This document shows, piece after piece, positions 17,511-30,643 of a DNA stretch of 64,000 nt. Origin of the DNA: Rhizobium sp. NFR03 (GTDB taxonomy: Bacteria > Pseudomonadota > Alphaproteobacteria > Rhizobiales > Rhizobiaceae); contig NZ_FOGR01000001.1 of assembly GCF_900111275.1 (NCBI RefSeq), positions 620,001 through 684,000 of the forward strand, in the 5' to 3' direction. The stretch's first letter is position 1. Each line of letters begins with the position of its first letter. Under the pieces are notes generated by a model. It searched no databases, was not told the origin of the DNA, and worked only from the letters and a program-made list of their open reading frames with translations. Both the position numbers and the translations under genes were made by a program.

Positions 17511-17846
17511 GGATATCTCCCTTGTCTCTTGTGGGTCTGTCGTCCTGGCGGCCCTCATAGACCATTGCCTCGGCGGCAACAAACGTGTTCGTCATCAGAT
17601 AGGGTGCCCAAAGGAGGAGGTCAGCCGATCTCTTGCGGGCAGCCTCGGACGTGGCCCGCATTATTCGGCGGATTTCCATCTGCGACGGTTGACCCCGCGC
17701 GACCGCGCGCTTATGTCGAGGACCTGCACCAAGAGAGACCCGAATTGCGACCCGCGCCCGCATGCGCCGGGCGGCACCGGGTGCTGAGAAGCTTGGCGAC
17801 CCGGTGGCCCGATTTTCCGCCGCCTCGCCGCAACGGGATGATGCCG
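17511..17846. other. Divergent promoter region of yqeY and carA
   Basis: 336 bases between the divergent starts. ORFs crossing it are extensions of flanking frames. I see no clear attenuator or PyrR-type leader before carA. Confidence 0.5.
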
Positions 17847-19049
17847 ATGACCGCTCCATGGACCACCAAAACCGCAACCGCCATGCTCGTCCTGGCGGAC
17901 GGCACCGTGATCGAAGGCAAGGGCATCGGAGCGACAGGCGCGGTTCCGGCCGAAGTCTGCTTCAACACTGCCCTCACCGGCTACCAGGAAATCCTGACCG
18001 ACCCATCCTATCTCGGCCAGATCGTCACGTTCACCTTCCCCCACATCGGTAATGTCGGCGCAAATGACGAAGACATCGAGGATCTCACGCCTGCGGCCCG
18101 GCACGGCGCAGTCGGCGTCATCTTCAAGGCCGATATCACCGATCCGTCCAGCTATCGCGCCGTGCGCCATCTCGATGCATGGCTCAAGGCCCGCGGGATC
18201 ATCGGCATGTGCGGCATCGACACGCGGGCCCTGACAGCCTGGATCCGTGAAAACGGCGCCCCGAATGCCGTTATCGCCCACGATGCGAACGGACAATTCG
18301 ACATCGACGCGCTGAAGGCGATGGCGAAGGACTGGAGCGGCCTTGAAGGCCTCGATCTCGCCAAGGTCGCGACATCGGGTCAGTCGTCCACCTGGAGCGA
18401 AAAGCCCTGGGTCTGGAACGAAGGCACTGCCGAACTGGATGCGGACGCTGCAAAGTACCATGTCGTCTGCATCGACTATGGCGTAAAGCGCAACATTCTG
18501 CGCCTCTTCACCGGGCTCGACTGCAAGGTCACCGTGGTGCCGGCGACGGCGAGCAAGGACGATGTGCTTGCGCTGAACCCGGATGGCGTCTTCCTTTCGA
18601 ACGGCCCGGGAGACCCGGCGGCAACGGGTGAATATGCGGTCCCGGTCATCCGGGAATTGATCGAGACAGACATCCCGGTCTTCGGCATCTGCCTTGGCCA
18701 CCAGATGCTAGGCCTGGCGCTTGGCGGCAAGACCGAGAAGATGCATCAAGGGCATCACGGCGCCAACCACCCTGTGAAGGACCACACGACCGGCAAGGTC
18801 GAAATCGTCTCGATGAACCATGGCTTTGCCGTCGATTCCGCCTCTCTTCCGGCAGGCGTCGAGGAGACTCACGTATCCTTGTTCGACGGCACCAATTGCG
18901 GCCTTCGCCTCTCCGGCAAGCCCGTTTTCTCCGTCCAGCACCATCCGGAAGCCTCTCCCGGTCCGCAGGACAGCCACTACCTCTTCCGCCGCTTCGTCAA
19001 TCTGCTGCGCGAGAAGAAGGGCGAGGACGCTCTGGCGGAGCGTGCCTGA
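17847..19049 (+). CDS. carA: Carbamoyl-phosphate synthase small subunit
   Basis: 400 residues. The N-terminal CPSase domain (MLVLADGTVIEGKGIGATG onward) is followed by a class I glutamine amidotransferase with nucleophile C282 in FGICLGHQ and catalytic H366 and E368 in VQHHPEAS. It hydrolyses glutamine and passes ammonia to CarB for arginine and pyrimidine synthesis. ATG 17847 was preferred over 17838 and 17841 because GGGAT lies at a suitable distance. The frame is open far upstream, but that is an antisense shadow of dnaG and yqeY. carB is separate, about 8 kb downstream, as in other rhizobia. Confidence 0.97.
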   Translation: MTAPWTTKTATAMLVLADGTVIEGKGIGATGAVPAEVCFNTALTGYQEILTDPSYLGQIVTFTFPHIGNVGANDEDIEDLTPAARHGAVGVIFKADITDPSSYRAVRHLDAWLKARGIIGMCGIDTRALTAWIRENGAPNAVIAHDANGQFDIDALKAMAKDWSGLEGLDLAKVATSGQSSTWSEKPWVWNEGTAELDADAAKYHVVCIDYGVKRNILRLFTGLDCKVTVVPATASKDDVLALNPDGVFLSNGPGDPAATGEYAVPVIRELIETDIPVFGICLGHQMLGLALGGKTEKMHQGHHGANHPVKDHTTGKVEIVSMNHGFAVDSASLPAGVEETHVSLFDGTNCGLRLSGKPVFSVQHHPEASPGPQDSHYLFRRFVNLLREKKGEDALAERA

Positions 19050-19229
19050 CGATCTGAAGCATCTTGAACGGCAGGATGAGCTTCGCTCGGCTTGCCGCCA
19101 GCTCCGACGTGAGCGCATGCGCCGAGCCCTGCATTGCCTCCGCAAGCGATGGCTTGGTCGTCGCGAAGAAGATACATCGCCGCCTGCCCGCAAGCTGGAA
19201 ACGGCCGACGGATCTCTTTCCTTAAAATG

Positions 19230-20618
19230 TCAGCTGATCTTGCGAACGATACGGAAGAACCGGGCGTTCAGCAGCACGGCTGCGGCGAGCAGGCCGAGGG
19301 AAAAGCCGTACCAGACACCTTGACCGCCAAAGCCAAACGGGAACGCGAAGAGCCAGGCGGAGAAGAAGCCGATCGGCCAGTAGGAGATCAGCGCCAGCAC
19401 CATCGGCACCGTCGTGTCTTTCAGCCCGCGCAGCATGCCGGCCGCGATAGCCTGGAGGCCATCGACGAGCTGAAAGGCGCCGGCGATGACGATCAGGGGA
19501 CCGGCATAGGCCAGCACGAGGGCTGCATCCGTCCGGGTCGTGTCGAGATAGAGCGCTGCAAGGGCATAGGGAATGACGGCAAACAACGTCGAACCAAGGG
19601 CGGCGCAGATCATGCCAAGTGCCAGCGCCGAGATGCCCGCACGCCGCACGCCCTCCATGTCGCCACGGCCATAGGCAAGGCCAACACGCACAGTGGCCGC
19701 CTGCGCGAGACCGAGCGGGATCATGAACGCGATGGAGGCAAATTGCAGGGCGATACCGTGAGCTGCGAGCTCCACCGTGCCGATCGTGCCCATGAGCAGC
19801 GATGCGACGGTGAAGAGGCTGACTTCGGCAAGAATCGTCAAGGCGATCGGCAGTCCGAGCAGCACGACTTCCTTCAGCGCATGCCAGTCCGGGTTCCAGA
19901 ACCGCACGAAGAGCTCGAAGCCGCGCAGTTCCTCATGCCGCTGGATGTAGACGATGGCGAGCACGAGACCGAGGATGGCGACCGCAAGTGCCGCCCAGGC
20001 CGCGCCAACCATGCCAAGCGCCGGAAAGCCGAAATGACCGTAGATCAAAAGGTAGCAGAGGCCGGCGTTGAGAACGAGCGTGATCAGGGTAATGTAGAGA
20101 ATGATCCCTGCCCGCTCCAGACCGCTGAGGAAGGCGCGCAACACCATGAAGACAAGGCTCGGAAACACCGCCCACTGCGCGACATGCAGATAGCCTGCGG
20201 CCTTCGCCGCCACCTCCGGCTGCTGGCCGGCAAAGAGCAGGATCGGTTCGGCTGCCCAAAGGACAGGCGCGGTGAGGACACCGTAGATCAGCACCGCCCA
20301 CATGCCCATGCGCACGGAACGCCGCGTCGACACGACATCGCCGCGTCCGACGGCCTGCGCCACCATCGGTACGACGGCGTTTGAAAAACCGGATCCGAAC
20401 ACGAAAACGGTGAAAAACATCTGCGTCGCGAGAATGATGGAGGCAAGTTCCGTCGCGCCCAGCTTGCCCACCATCACGACGTCGGTGGTGTTGATGGCGA
20501 GCTGTGCGATCTGCGCGGCAACGAAGGGCACGCCGAGAATGACGCTTCCGCGGAAGTGCGCAGCCCAGGAATTGTCCCCACGGATGTCCCCCGCAGCGGG
20601 GTGCGTTGACGTCAGCAT
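19230..20618 (-). CDS. MATE family efflux transporter (NorM type)
   Basis: 462 residues with about twelve hydrophobic segments in two six-helix halves. The N-terminal half has FRGSVILGVPFVAAQIAQLAINTTDVVMVGKLG, the usual MATE opening, and the second half repeats it (EVVLLGLPIALTILAEVSLFTVASLLMG). NorM-type members export cationic drugs and toxic organics in exchange for Na+ or H+. The start is MLTSTHP, after which family similarity begins. It is convergent with carA and lies downstream of a Tet-like exporter on the same strand; the substrate is unknown. Confidence 0.93.
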   Translation of the reverse strand: MLTSTHPAAGDIRGDNSWAAHFRGSVILGVPFVAAQIAQLAINTTDVVMVGKLGATELASIILATQMFFTVFVFGSGFSNAVVPMVAQAVGRGDVVSTRRSVRMGMWAVLIYGVLTAPVLWAAEPILLFAGQQPEVAAKAAGYLHVAQWAVFPSLVFMVLRAFLSGLERAGIILYITLITLVLNAGLCYLLIYGHFGFPALGMVGAAWAALAVAILGLVLAIVYIQRHEELRGFELFVRFWNPDWHALKEVVLLGLPIALTILAEVSLFTVASLLMGTIGTVELAAHGIALQFASIAFMIPLGLAQAATVRVGLAYGRGDMEGVRRAGISALALGMICAALGSTLFAVIPYALAALYLDTTRTDAALVLAYAGPLIVIAGAFQLVDGLQAIAAGMLRGLKDTTVPMVLALISYWPIGFFSAWLFAFPFGFGGQGVWYGFSLGLLAAAVLLNARFFRIVRKIS

Positions 20619-20771
20619 GATCGAGAAGCCTCTGGTCCGTCGCGGCCGGAATGGGCTCACGCGACGTGTCGCTCATAGCGCGAATGGCTGCAGACCTCCA
20701 GCAAAAGGCAGACTATGCGCGTAATTTCATCGAAACATCACACAGATTGATCGTTTTCGAGGCGGTTCCCG

Positions 20772-22013
20772 TCAGATCTTCGGAAACCCGCCGGATGCGC
20801 CATTCGGTTTCAGCCGGGTGACGTAGAGGAAGACGGCAGCGGCGATGAGCACGGCGGAAAGGATGTAGGGCGCTCCGGCAAAGCTCAACCGCGCATCCGG
20901 CGCGGTAAACTGGCTGAAGATATGCGCAAAGACCAGCGGACCGAGAATCGTCGTGAAGGAGGAAATGCTCGAGAGCGCTCCTTGCAGTTCGCCCTGCGCC
21001 GAGGGCGGCACTTTCGCTGCGGCGATGGAGCGCAGCGGCGGGTCGGCGAGCGCCTCGAGGCAGGTTGCTGCGATCACGGCGTAGACCATCCAGCCCTGGA
21101 AAGCGAAGGCATAACCGAAAAGCCCGATGCAGCAGAAGACGAGGCCGACGGCCCCGGCGCGCCATTCGCCGAGCAAGGGGATGACGCGTGGCAGGATGAA
21201 CGCCATCACAATCGCGCTGCAAATGCCGAAGACGCCGAGCGATAGGCCGATCTGCCCCTCGCTCCATCCATAGCGATAGGTGGCAACGAAGGACCAGACC
21301 GCGGGATAGACCGCATGGGCCTGCCAGTAGAGGAAGAACACCAGCAGGACCCAGCCGATGCCGGGATAGCTGCGCATCTGGCGAAGCGCGCCGAGCGGAT
21401 TGGCTCGGCGCCACTCGAAACGCCGGCGATTCTTGCGCTCCAGCGTCTCGGGCAGCAGGAAGAAGGCGACAACGAAGTTGACGAAGGAGAGCAGCGCCGC
21501 GCCGTAGAACGGCACGCGCGGGCCAAACTCTCCGAGGGCGCCACCGATGACCGGACCCAGCGCAAAGCCTGTACCGAAGGCGATGCCGATCAGGCCGAAA
21601 TTCTTGGCGCGATTGCTGTCGTCGGAAACGTCGGCGATAAACGCGGACGCGGTGGAAAAGCTGGCACCGGAGATGCCGGCGAGGATGCGGCCGACAAACA
21701 GCATGCCGAAGCTTGTGGCGAGCGCGCAGATCAGGTTGTCGATGGCAAATGTCAGCACCGAGGCGAGAAGCACGGGGCGGCGCCCGAACCTGTCGGAGAG
21801 ATTGCCGATCAGCGGGGCAAACAGAAACTGCATGCCGGAATAGACGAGCAAAAGCCATCCGCCGTCGATGGCCGTGTCGCTGACCGTATCTCCCGTCAGT
21901 TCCGCAAGGAAGGCCGGCAACACCGGCATGATGATCGCGATGCCGATGATATCGAGGAAGAGAATCATGAAGACGAGGAAAAGCCCCCGCCTCGCAGCAG
22001 CCGGATCGATCAT
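20772..22013 (-). CDS. MFS exporter, TCR/Tet family
   Basis: 413 residues and twelve predicted membrane helices. Motif A between helices 2 and 3 reads GNLSDRFGRRPVLL, and helix 5 carries the antiporter motif C (GTGFALGPVIGGALG). Helix 1 (FLVFMILFLDIIGIAIIMPVLP) looks like TetA-type drug:H+ antiporters. ATG 22013 follows a GGGAGG ribosome-binding site. Similar chromosomal genes in rhizobia are labelled tetracycline-resistance-like but need not confer resistance. The upstream gap holds repeat copy B. Confidence 0.92.
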   Translation of the reverse strand: MIDPAAARRGLFLVFMILFLDIIGIAIIMPVLPAFLAELTGDTVSDTAIDGGWLLLVYSGMQFLFAPLIGNLSDRFGRRPVLLASVLTFAIDNLICALATSFGMLFVGRILAGISGASFSTASAFIADVSDDSNRAKNFGLIGIAFGTGFALGPVIGGALGEFGPRVPFYGAALLSFVNFVVAFFLLPETLERKNRRRFEWRRANPLGALRQMRSYPGIGWVLLVFFLYWQAHAVYPAVWSFVATYRYGWSEGQIGLSLGVFGICSAIVMAFILPRVIPLLGEWRAGAVGLVFCCIGLFGYAFAFQGWMVYAVIAATCLEALADPPLRSIAAAKVPPSAQGELQGALSSISSFTTILGPLVFAHIFSQFTAPDARLSFAGAPYILSAVLIAAAVFLYVTRLKPNGASGGFPKI

Positions 22014-22196
22014 GCCAAACCTCCCCACTCCCGCACCGCGCGTCTGAAGACGCGAGGCCCTGCTGCAAACCGTCCGACTCCGACAGGCGCGGTCCGCTTC
22101 GTGCTGCTGTAGAGGCAAGCGTGAGGCGAGGCAACGACCATTGTCGACGTGATCCTCACCTCTCGTGTCGTCAGGAAAAATGGAAGCGACCCGGCG

Positions 22197-22290
22197 CTAG
22201 AGTATTCCGGTGAACACGGGTTCACCGGAATACTCTAGCCTCTTGTTTTATCAGCATTGTCCGACGCCGAAGCGATCCCGCTTCGGCTGG
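22197..22290 (-). repeat. Palindromic intergenic repeat, copy B
   Basis: The left part is a perfect hairpin with 18-base arms (CTAGAGTATTCCGGTGAA, 22197-22214, and its complement 22221-22238) and a 6-base loop. The right part (to 22290) holds the conserved GAAGCGATCCCGCTTCGG palindrome. The whole is the inverse of copy A at 12589-12683. It fills most of the 321-base gap between the Tet-like exporter and phoX; a further fragment AATACTCTAGA follows at about 22291-22302. Confidence 0.85.
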
Positions 22291-22334
22291 AAATACTCTA
22301 GAGAAGACCGGGTCACCCCGCGATGATACGCGTC

Positions 22335-24248
22335 TCAGGCGCCGACGGCGCCGTCCTCGATCTTGCGGATCGCGACCACGGACGGCCGCGGCAGAGTGCC
22401 CTTGAAGTCAGGCCAGAGGGTTTCCGCCTTGTCCAGTGTCTCTGCATCCTCGGCCGGATGTTGGACGGAGACAAAGAGGGTTTTGCCATCCGGCGTGAAG
22501 CATGGCCCGGTCGCCTCGGCACCGGCCGGGCAGGTGAAGAGCAGCTTCGGCAGGCCGCGGGCCGGGCCTTCGGTGTCGATACCGTAGATCCCGTCCGGCA
22601 ATCCGAAATCGTTCGCGCCATCGGTTGCGACCCACAGCCGTCCGGCCGGATCGAAGGTGATGTTATCGGGACAGACGAACCAGCCGTTTTCGGAGGTTTC
22701 CGGGTGGAAGCTCGCTTTCGTCGCCGCATCGGCGGGATTGCCGGCGAGAACGAACAGGTCCCATTCATAGATGTCGGCCGCATGGTCGGCGTCTTTACCG
22801 CGCCCGCCTGGCGGGATCAGCTCGACGATATGACCCCACAGGTTTTCCGGTCGGGTATTGGCAGGGTTTAGCTTGTCCTGCTCGCGCTTCTTGTTCTTGG
22901 TCATGACGGCGTAGACACGACCCGTAACCGGGTTGGTCTCCATATCTTCCGGCCGGTCCATCGGCGTCGCCCCGACCGCGTCTGCGGCGAGCCGCGTCTT
23001 GAGCAGCACCTCCGCCTGGGACGCAAAGCCGTTCTCGGCCGTCAGAGGCCCCTGCCCATGCACCAGCGGCAGCCAGTGCAGCGTACCATCGGCATCGAAA
23101 CGCGCCACGGACAAGATCCCTTCGTCGAGAATGTCCTTGGACGTTTCCGGTTTCGCCGGATCGAAAGCCGCCTTGGTGACGAAACGATAGGTGTATTCGA
23201 AGTAATCGTCGTCACCCATGTAGACGACGATCCGGCCATCCTTGTTGTGAACGACGGTGGAAGCCTCATGGCTCATGCGGCCGAGCGCCGTGCGCTTGAT
23301 CGGCGTGGAGGACGGATCGTAAGGGTCGATCTCGACCACCCAGTCGAAACGGTTGGGCTCGTTGGGCTCCCGCGTCATATCGAAGCGATCGTGAAAGCGA
23401 GCACGGCCGTAGACATCCGAACCGTCGAAGCCGTAACGCTCCAGTACCGGCGCGATCGCCGAACCATCTGGCTTGCCGCCGAACGTGTCGGAGGCGCCCT
23501 CCTCGCAGGTCAGCACCGTGCCCCAGGGGGTAACGCCGCCGCCGCAATTATAGTTGGTGCCACGCGCAAGGCGGCCCTCCGGGTCGTCCCTGGTCTTGAC
23601 GAGATCGTGTCCCGCGACAGGGCCGGACAGCGCCATCGGCGTCTCAACCGTCAGGCGGCGATTGTACGTGCTGTCCTGGACCATGGCCCAGGCACCGTTC
23701 TCCATCTTCACCTCGACGATGGAGTGGCCCATCGCGGCCATGCCGAAATCGACCTGCTCCCGCGTCATTTTCGCACCGGCATCGTCTTCGGTCATGCCGG
23801 GAAAGATCACGTTCGGCGAGATGTATTCGTTGTTGACGCAGAGCAGGCCGTGATCGGCGCTGGCGGAGCCCTTCGGCAGCGGCATGAAGGCGATGTAGTC
23901 GCAATTATAGCCGAAGCGAACCTGTTGCTCGACGGCGGACGGAACGGTTCCGTCGAAAGCGGCGGTGGAACCGGTCATCGGGTCGCCCCAGCGCGCGACC
24001 ACTTCGGCCTTGTAGCCGGGGGCGACCGCCATGTCCTTGTCGTAGACACGCTTCAATTCGGTGAACTGCAACGTCGACGCGGACGAAGCCGCGAAGCTCT
24101 CCTCGGCGAACAGCGATCCGACAAAGCCTGAACCCGTGGCCGCAATGGTCCCCACGGCCGTGAAGCCCTTGAGGAAGCTGCGGCGCGAAGCCCGTGCCGC
24201 GATGACGTCGCGGATGGCGGGCGATGATGTGCTGGGACAGTCTGCCAT
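22335..24248 (-). CDS. phoX: PhoX family phosphatase (DUF839), Tat-exported
   Basis: 637 residues from MADCPSTSS after an AGGAG ribosome-binding site. A twin-arginine signal, SRRSFLKGF, lies at 21-29, followed by a hydrophobic stretch to about residue 55, so it is exported folded. The body matches PhoX/DUF839 beta-propeller proteins: GYKAEVVARWGDP, LLCVNNEYI, YNCGGGVTPWGTVLTCEEG, and the C-terminal ITFDPAGRLWVATDGAND. PhoX enzymes hydrolyse phosphomonoesters using Ca and Fe, and are often Pho-regulated. I did not find a convincing Pho box. DUF839 includes members of unproven activity. Confidence 0.88.
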   Translation of the reverse strand: MADCPSTSSPAIRDVIAARASRRSFLKGFTAVGTIAATGSGFVGSLFAEESFAASSASTLQFTELKRVYDKDMAVAPGYKAEVVARWGDPMTGSTAAFDGTVPSAVEQQVRFGYNCDYIAFMPLPKGSASADHGLLCVNNEYISPNVIFPGMTEDDAGAKMTREQVDFGMAAMGHSIVEVKMENGAWAMVQDSTYNRRLTVETPMALSGPVAGHDLVKTRDDPEGRLARGTNYNCGGGVTPWGTVLTCEEGASDTFGGKPDGSAIAPVLERYGFDGSDVYGRARFHDRFDMTREPNEPNRFDWVVEIDPYDPSSTPIKRTALGRMSHEASTVVHNKDGRIVVYMGDDDYFEYTYRFVTKAAFDPAKPETSKDILDEGILSVARFDADGTLHWLPLVHGQGPLTAENGFASQAEVLLKTRLAADAVGATPMDRPEDMETNPVTGRVYAVMTKNKKREQDKLNPANTRPENLWGHIVELIPPGGRGKDADHAADIYEWDLFVLAGNPADAATKASFHPETSENGWFVCPDNITFDPAGRLWVATDGANDFGLPDGIYGIDTEGPARGLPKLLFTCPAGAEATGPCFTPDGKTLFVSVQHPAEDAETLDKAETLWPDFKGTLPRPSVVAIRKIEDGAVGA

Positions 24249-24356
24249 GAGAGGCGCTCCTGGTGCGTTGGAATGCACTTGGATTAGCGACCGCGCATGA
24301 CATGGAAGAGACAGACGGCACGCGAACGGATGAAACCGCCCGCGTGCCGCCTCGGA

Positions 24357-25268
24357 TCAGACAGGATTGTTGAACGTGTCGCAGGCCTGAAGCTGTCCGC
24401 TGTCAAAGCCGCGCTTGAACCACGTTGCGCGCTGCTGAGAGGTGCCGTGGTTGAAGCTCTCGGGCACGACGTAACCCTGCGTCCGCTTCTGTAACGTATC
24501 GTCGCCGATCTGGGTTGCAGCGTTGAGCGCTTCCTCGAGGTCGCCCTGCTCCAGCAGACCCTTTTGCTGCGTATACTTGCCCCAGATGCCGGCGTAGCAG
24601 TCGGCCTGAAGCTCGGTCCGCACGGAAAGCTCGTTGGACGAAGCCTCGTCCATTCCCTGGCGCTGCTCGTTGACCCGCGGCAGTGTGCCGAGCAGGTTCT
24701 GCACGTGATGCCCCACCTCATGCGCAACGACATAGGCCTGCGCGAAATCGCCGGACGCCTCGAAACGCTGCGAAAGCTCATCGAAGAAGGAGGTATCGAG
24801 ATAGACCTTCTGATCGCCCGGGCAGTAGAACGGCCCCGAGGCGGACGAGGCCTGACCGCAGGCCGACTGAACGCCGCCTGTAAAGAACACCAGCGTCGGC
24901 TCGCGATAGGTCTGGCCGTTCGACTGGAAGATGCCGTTCCACGTATCTTCCGTCTCGGCAAGAACCGTGCGGATGAAGGCCTTGGTTTCCTCCTGCTCGG
25001 CCGTGCCCTGCGTGCTGCCCTGGCTCTGCTCGTAGCCGGATTGCCCCGTCTGGCCCCCATCGAGAACCTGCAGCAGGTCTATGCCCATCGCCTTGAAGAT
25101 GAAGTAGATCACCACGAGAAAGATGATGGTTCCGATGCTCAAGCCGCCCCCGCGACCGCCGCCCATGGGAATGCGGATCGGCCCACCTCGGCCGAAACCG
25201 CCCCGTACAGGCCCGGAACCGCTTTGATCCTCGACATTGCTCGACTGGCGACGGCCCTTCCATTCCAT
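24357..25268 (-). CDS. ypfJ: Neutral zinc metallopeptidase, YpfJ-like
   Basis: 303 residues. An N-terminal Gly/Arg-rich segment precedes one membrane helix (about 44-63). The Zn_peptidase domain contains HEVGHH at 183-188, a metzincin/gluzincin-like zinc motif, preceded by FFTGGVQSACGQASSASGPFYCPGD and followed by RTELQADCYAGIWG, typical of the YpfJ family. It is probably anchored in the inner membrane with the peptidase domain in the periplasm; substrates are unknown. It is a single gene downstream of no obvious partner. Confidence 0.92.
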   Translation of the reverse strand: MEWKGRRQSSNVEDQSGSGPVRGGFGRGGPIRIPMGGGRGGGLSIGTIIFLVVIYFIFKAMGIDLLQVLDGGQTGQSGYEQSQGSTQGTAEQEETKAFIRTVLAETEDTWNGIFQSNGQTYREPTLVFFTGGVQSACGQASSASGPFYCPGDQKVYLDTSFFDELSQRFEASGDFAQAYVVAHEVGHHVQNLLGTLPRVNEQRQGMDEASSNELSVRTELQADCYAGIWGKYTQQKGLLEQGDLEEALNAATQIGDDTLQKRTQGYVVPESFNHGTSQQRATWFKRGFDSGQLQACDTFNNPV

Positions 25269-25456
25269 GGCGGTTCACTCCCTTGGTTCGGCATCACGGA
25301 TGGAACCGATATAGAGCGCTCTGCCGGAAAACCTACATCATTCTCCTGGAATTGGCCGTACCGGTTTTTTTCGCATGTCTCACCAAAACGGGGGGTGCAC
25401 GTTGAATAGAAGAGGCCTCTCATCGATCTGGTTGTGAAGGCCGCCAACGATCCAAA

Positions 25457-25470
25457 AGAGAGAGAGAGAG
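25457..25470 (+). repeat. AG dinucleotide tract forming the ribosome-binding region
   Basis: Seven AG units end 2 bases before the ATG of the small lipoprotein gene and supply its only Shine-Dalgarno-like sequence. Confidence 0.85.
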
Positions 25471-25472
25471 TT

Positions 25473-25685
25473 ATGAGAAGATATTGTGTTGCCATTTTGG
25501 CTGGTCTGTTGCTAGCCAGCTGCCAGACCGTGCTGAAAACAGAACCGCGCTCAGGCACATTGCAAACAGGACAGAAGGTTCTGGTCGATGATGGTAGCTG
25601 CCCGAAAGGTCAACTCAAACAGGTGACCGGTAGCACCAAGGGCGTTCCACGTCATAAGGAATGCATCCCCGCTCCGAAATCCTGA
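25473..25685 (+). CDS. Small lipoprotein
   Basis: 70 residues. The signal peptide MRRYCVAILAGLLLASC ends in a lipobox with acceptor Cys17. The mature part is about 53 residues with a segment GTLQTGQKVLVDDGSCPKGQLKQVTGS, resembling small DUF6719-type lipoproteins of rhizobia. Two cysteines outside the lipobox could form a disulphide. Lipid modification by Lgt (encoded at 55178) is expected. The start is ATG 25473; ORF codons before it lack signal-peptide character. Function unknown. Confidence 0.75.
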   Translation: MRRYCVAILAGLLLASCQTVLKTEPRSGTLQTGQKVLVDDGSCPKGQLKQVTGSTKGVPRHKECIPAPKS

Positions 25686-25779
25686 CAGTTCAGGTCGGAA
25701 CCTTCGTCCGCCAGCCGAAGCGAAGCAGGATTAGAACGACGGCGTTGAGACTCTTCCGCAAAACGCATCGGGCGATCGC

Positions 25780-26862
25780 TTAGAGCGCCCGAAAGCCGGA
25801 CACTATCGCCAGAAAGTCCGCCTGCCGACTGGTTCCGGATTTCAATAAGAGCGATTTGACGTGGGAGCGCACCGTCTCCACGCTGAGTCTGTGCTGGGCG
25901 GCAATGGCCTGCACCGTCAAGCCACAGACAAGACAGGCGGCGATCCGTGCTTCGGCGGGCGTAAGATCGAATAGACCTTTAAGAAGCATCTCGGACGGAC
26001 CGCCTCTCTGGCGTAGCGGCGTTACGATCATGATGTAAGCGGCTTCCAGAAAGATGTCGCGGCCGGATCCGACGACCGGTACAAGATGAACGATCGCCGG
26101 CGGCCTTTCTCCGTCAGACGGGATCGGAAAGGAGTGACTGGTGACGTCAGCCGTCCGTCTTCCACTGTCGTGCCGGGTCATGACACCATCGAAGAAGGCC
26201 GCGGCTTTGCGGTTCAGAAACCGGATACGATCACGGCTCCCGATGCTGATCTGTTGAGAAAAAGTCTCGAATAGAGTATTGCAGGCAAGCGTGCTGCTAT
26301 CCTCGCCAATGACGGCCGCTGGCAAATCGATCATCTGGAGAGCGTGCAAGGCGGCCTCGATCTTCGAGAAGGCGAAGCGGCTGGCCAGAAGTGTTGCCCG
26401 CGCAAGATGCGGCCGAAACGTATCGAGAAGATCGAGCTCGGCGCGATCGACAGGACCGAGCCCCTTCTTTTTCTCGATCGAGATCGCGATCGCATCGCCG
26501 TTCGGTGCTTCGATCAGCGTTGCAGCGGCATAGCCAAAACCACGTTTCCAGTAGAAGTCCCGGTAGATCGGTTGCTCCCCCATTATCTTCTCGGCGACAT
26601 GGTCGGCATCGCTGATGAAGCCACGATGAGGCGTACCGATCAATGTTCTCGTCTTCACATTGTCGTAAGCCCAACCTTCATCGAAGAAATCCTTGTAGAG
26701 GCTCCACACACCGTCGCTTGCGATCCACGGCTTTTGCGCGCTGCTAACATTCGCGAGAATCGCGCCTTCCGCCCCCACAAGGACGGACAGTTCGTGCAGC
26801 ACGTCCTTCCAGAGATCCGGCGAGAAGGCAGCCTCGTAGATCTTGTCGTGAAGAAGCGTCAT
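25780..26862 (-). CDS. LuxR-type HTH transcriptional regulator
   Basis: 360 residues. The last 60 or so form a LuxR/FixJ-like helix-turn-helix (LTPAEARIAACLVCGLTVQAIAAQHRLSVETVRSHVKSLLLKSG). The N-terminal 280 residues are of the kind found in uncharacterised rhizobial regulators, possibly PAS/GAF-like, with no acyl-homoserine-lactone pocket signature and no receiver aspartate. It probably senses a small molecule or works constitutively; target genes are unknown. It is an isolated gene, transcribed away from carB. Confidence 0.85.
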   Translation of the reverse strand: MTLLHDKIYEAAFSPDLWKDVLHELSVLVGAEGAILANVSSAQKPWIASDGVWSLYKDFFDEGWAYDNVKTRTLIGTPHRGFISDADHVAEKIMGEQPIYRDFYWKRGFGYAAATLIEAPNGDAIAISIEKKKGLGPVDRAELDLLDTFRPHLARATLLASRFAFSKIEAALHALQMIDLPAAVIGEDSSTLACNTLFETFSQQISIGSRDRIRFLNRKAAAFFDGVMTRHDSGRRTADVTSHSFPIPSDGERPPAIVHLVPVVGSGRDIFLEAAYIMIVTPLRQRGGPSEMLLKGLFDLTPAEARIAACLVCGLTVQAIAAQHRLSVETVRSHVKSLLLKSGTSRQADFLAIVSGFRAL

Positions 26863-27155
26863 TTACCTAGGCCCGTAGTGATGAGTGATATCAATACATC
26901 ACGAATATTATATACTCAATTGTGCCGGTGGCGGACCCGTCGTGACCCTTCAATCGACTGCGACCTTTAGGACGACGTCTGATGGCGCTATGCCGTAGAT
27001 TTTCATGTTATCTTTGGAAATTCGGGGTTTCGCTCCGGTCGCCGTTTCCCTATAAGCCCCTTCTAGCCTTAAAGACGTGAGACTGCACGACCGGTCGATG
27101 GACACCCGCCATCGGAGCCGGTTTTTCGCGCAGCCTGAAAAGCGGAACCGAGACC

Positions 27156-30641
<3,486 letters not shown>

Positions 30642-30643
30642 CA

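Noticed and set aside
16530-17846. 439-codon upstream extension of the carA frame
   Set aside because: It runs antisense to dnaG and yqeY, and the CarA family start lies at 17847 with a ribosome-binding site.
22197-22290. CRISPR-like repeats or an insertion sequence
   Set aside because: Only single palindromes without regular spacers, and no transposase gene anywhere in the window.
25690-25740. Third copy of the A/B repeat family
   Set aside because: GCCAGCCGAAGCG is shared, but the match stops after about 13 bases and no hairpin half follows, so it may be chance.
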